From contig NZ_JADEYC010000012.1 of the NCBI RefSeq assembly GCF_015209505.1, forward strand, positions 98,140-162,139: 64,000 bases of DNA, written 5' to 3'. Every line of letters starts with the position of its first letter. Position 1 is the stretch's first letter. The stretch is from Saccharopolyspora montiporae (GTDB lineage Bacteria; Actinomycetota; Actinomycetes; Mycobacteriales; Pseudonocardiaceae). Below the pieces are notes generated by a model. The model did not search any database. It had not been told where the DNA came from and was given only the letters and a program-made list of their open reading frames with translations. A program made the translations under genes and the position numbers. Shown here one piece after another: positions 63,040 to 64,000 of this stretch.

Positions 63040-63051
63040 TAGTATCGGTTC
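63040..63051 (+). promoter_or_regulatory. leaderless ndgR promoter
   Basis: TAGTAT (63040-63045) is a good -10 and precedes GTG 63052 by exactly six bases. The start codon has no ribosome binding site, so the mRNA should be leaderless. Confidence 0.6.
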
Positions 63052-63753
63052 GTGGGACAGCATAGCGGTATCGGAGTATTGGACAAGGCAGTGGCCGTGT
63101 TGCAGGCGGTCGCCACGGAGCCGTGCGGCCTGGCGGAACTGTGCAGCCGCACGGACCTGCCGCGGGCCACCGCGCATCGGCTCGCGGTCGGCCTGGAAGT
63201 GCACCGCCTGCTGCGCCGCGGCTCGGACGGCAGGTGGCGCCCCGGCTCCGCCCTGGCCGAGTTCGCGGGCGGAACGGTCGACCCGCTCCTGGAGGCCGCT
63301 GCGACGGACCTGCCCAAGTTGCGGGACGCCACCGGGGAGAGCGTGCAGCTGTACCGCCGGGACGGGATGCAGCGGCTGTGCATCGCCACCGCCGAGCCGC
63401 CCAGCGGCCTGCGGGACACCGTGCCGGTCGGCACCGCGCTGTCGATGTCGGCGGGTTCGGGCGCGAAGGTGCTCGCGGCGTGGGCGGATCCCGCGACGCA
63501 GCGCGCCGTGCTCGCCGAGGCGGTCTTCGGCGAGCGAACGCTGCTGGAGGTGCGCAGGCGCGGCTGGGCGCAGAGCGTCGCCGAGCGGGAGCCCGGTGTG
63601 GCCAGCGTCTCGGCGCCGGTCCGCGATGCGGGCGGCAACGTGGCGGCGGCGATCTCGGTATCCGGCCCGGTGGACCGGATGGGCCGGCGCCCCGGCGCGA
63701 AATGGGCCGCGGACCTGCTGGCGGCGGCGAATTCGCTGCAGAGCCACATGTAG
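63052..63753 (+). CDS. ndgR: NdgR/LtbR, IclR-family regulator of leucine/amino-acid genes
   Basis: This 233-residue IclR-type regulator has an N-terminal winged helix ([36 protein letters not shown]) and a C-terminal effector domain ([45 protein letters not shown]). In Streptomyces and Corynebacterium the orthologue controls leuCD and other amino-acid genes. Its divergent placement from leuC is conserved. It probably represses itself through the operator at 63019-63039. Confidence 0.94.
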   Translation: MGQHSGIGVLDKAVAVLQAVATEPCGLAELCSRTDLPRATAHRLAVGLEVHRLLRRGSDGRWRPGSALAEFAGGTVDPLLEAAATDLPKLRDATGESVQLYRRDGMQRLCIATAEPPSGLRDTVPVGTALSMSAGSGAKVLAAWADPATQRAVLAEAVFGERTLLEVRRRGWAQSVAEREPGVASVSAPVRDAGGNVAAAISVSGPVDRMGRRPGAKWAADLLAAANSLQSHM

Positions 63754-63787
63754 CGCAGCACAGCGGCTGCGACGGGAGCACGCACTT

Positions 63788-63816
63788 GGGGCCGGTGCCG
63801 AACCGGTTCCGGCCCC
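63788..63816 (+). terminator. candidate terminator of ndgR
   Basis: GGGGCCGG (63788-63795) pairs with CCGGCCCC (63809-63816), with the palindrome AACCGGTT in the loop. It lies 35 bases past the ndgR stop and has no U tract. Confidence 0.55.
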
Positions 63817-63922
63817 GCCGCCGCGGGCATCCTGGCTGCGAAGCCCCGCGGCACCACCTCTTCTCGATCGTGCCGCGCTGGGCACCGGCGTCCCGCGCGA
63901 TGATCCGGACGATCCCGGCGCG

Positions 63923-63960
63923 AAAAAACCGGCGCCCGCACGATGTGCGAGCGCCGGTTT
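63923..63960 (-). terminator. intrinsic terminator of the tRNA gene
   Basis: AAACCGGCGCCCGCAC (63926-63941) pairs with 63945-63960 around a three-base loop, with two internal mismatched or wobble positions. On the minus strand it ends in six Ts. It sits ten bases beyond the tRNA 3' end. Confidence 0.88.
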
Positions 63961-63969
63961 CGCGTTGCG

Positions 63970-64000
63970 TAGTCCCGACGGGATTCGAACCCGCGTTACC
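63970..64000 (-). tRNA. tRNA 3' half (probably tRNA-Glu), cut by window edge
   Basis: On the minus strand GGTAACGCGGGTTCGAATCC in broken form gives the T-arm (GCGGG-TTCGAAT-CCCGT). The acceptor 3' strand CGGGACT and discriminator A (63970) follow. CCA is not encoded. The anticodon is outside the window. The T-arm wording and the position beyond leuC-ndgR suggest tRNA-Glu, by analogy with other actinobacteria. Confidence 0.8.

Overview
The window is a high-GC, gene-dense chromosomal segment from an actinobacterium. Its gene order matches the conserved core arrangement of Actinobacteria: trmD-rimM-khpA-rpsP, ffh, glnK-amt, ftsY, smc-acyP, mutM-rnc-rpmF-yceD-sepIVA, coaD-rsmD-pyc, recG-(fakA)-rpmB-ung-thiL, ddl-gpsA-plsC-cofC-ppk-mutT1-hupB-leuD-leuC-ndgR, then a tRNA. 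An EspG/PPE-like/PE-like secretion cassette, a long lysine-rich HU tail, SepIVA and CofC (coenzyme F420) point to the mycobacteria/Pseudonocardiaceae side of the phylum. The accessory content looks most like Pseudonocardiaceae (Saccharopolyspora-like), but that placement is an inference from gene content, not from a tree.

Layout. 1-9403, minus strand: ribosome and SRP genes (trmD, rimM, khpA, rpsP, ffh), two CPBP membrane proteases, an amidohydrolase, a DEAD-box RNA helicase and a P-loop protein. 9404-9807 is gene-free and rich in inverted repeats. 9808-15217: glnK-amt without an adjacent glnD, an MFS exporter with a FadR-type regulator, and ftsY. 15373-18534, plus strand: anmK translationally coupled to a sodium/solute symporter, then an orphan zinc anti-sigma-like protein. 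18547-26327: smc-acyP, two small coupled accessory proteins, a nucleoside-kinase-like protein and the EspG cassette. 26639-28471: asnB behind an unusually AT-rich promoter. 28517-38020, minus strand: DNA repair, RNase III, L32, SepIVA, a secreted RNase Sa-type ribonuclease, CoaD, RsmD and pyruvate carboxylase, with a 25-bp tandem repeat just past pyc. 38270-44039: recG and fakA, split by a YtrA-regulated membrane-protein module. 44129-48442: rpmB with a long folded leader, ung, an MHS transporter, thiL and a stand-alone RAM-domain protein. 48494-56084: ddl, a MocR regulator, cysteine dioxygenase with a cysteine-type leader peptide, a C-S lyase, gpsA-plsC and cofC. 56151-64000: ppk-mutT1, hupB, leuD-leuC divergent from ndgR, and the 3' end of a tRNA.

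How the genes work together. Most of the window is housekeeping: translation (S16, L28, L32, TrmD, RimM, RsmD, RNase III), SRP targeting (Ffh and its receptor FtsY), chromosome organisation (SMC, HU), repair (MutM, Ung, RecG, MutT1), nitrogen assimilation (Amt, GlnK, AsnB), leucine synthesis and its regulator, anaplerosis (Pyc), cofactor synthesis (CoaD, ThiL, CofC), lipid precursors (GpsA, PlsC) and polyphosphate. Accessory genes sit as small islands between core operons.

The best leads for new biology are a leader peptide of the HIDLRRVASALC type ahead of cysteine dioxygenase, an undescribed folded leader of rpmB, the 25-bp repeat behind the pyc terminator, the YtrA module with a perfect 9-7-9 operator touching its start codon, and the orphan EspG cassette. 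No mobile element, CRISPR array, phage or obviously foreign segment was seen.
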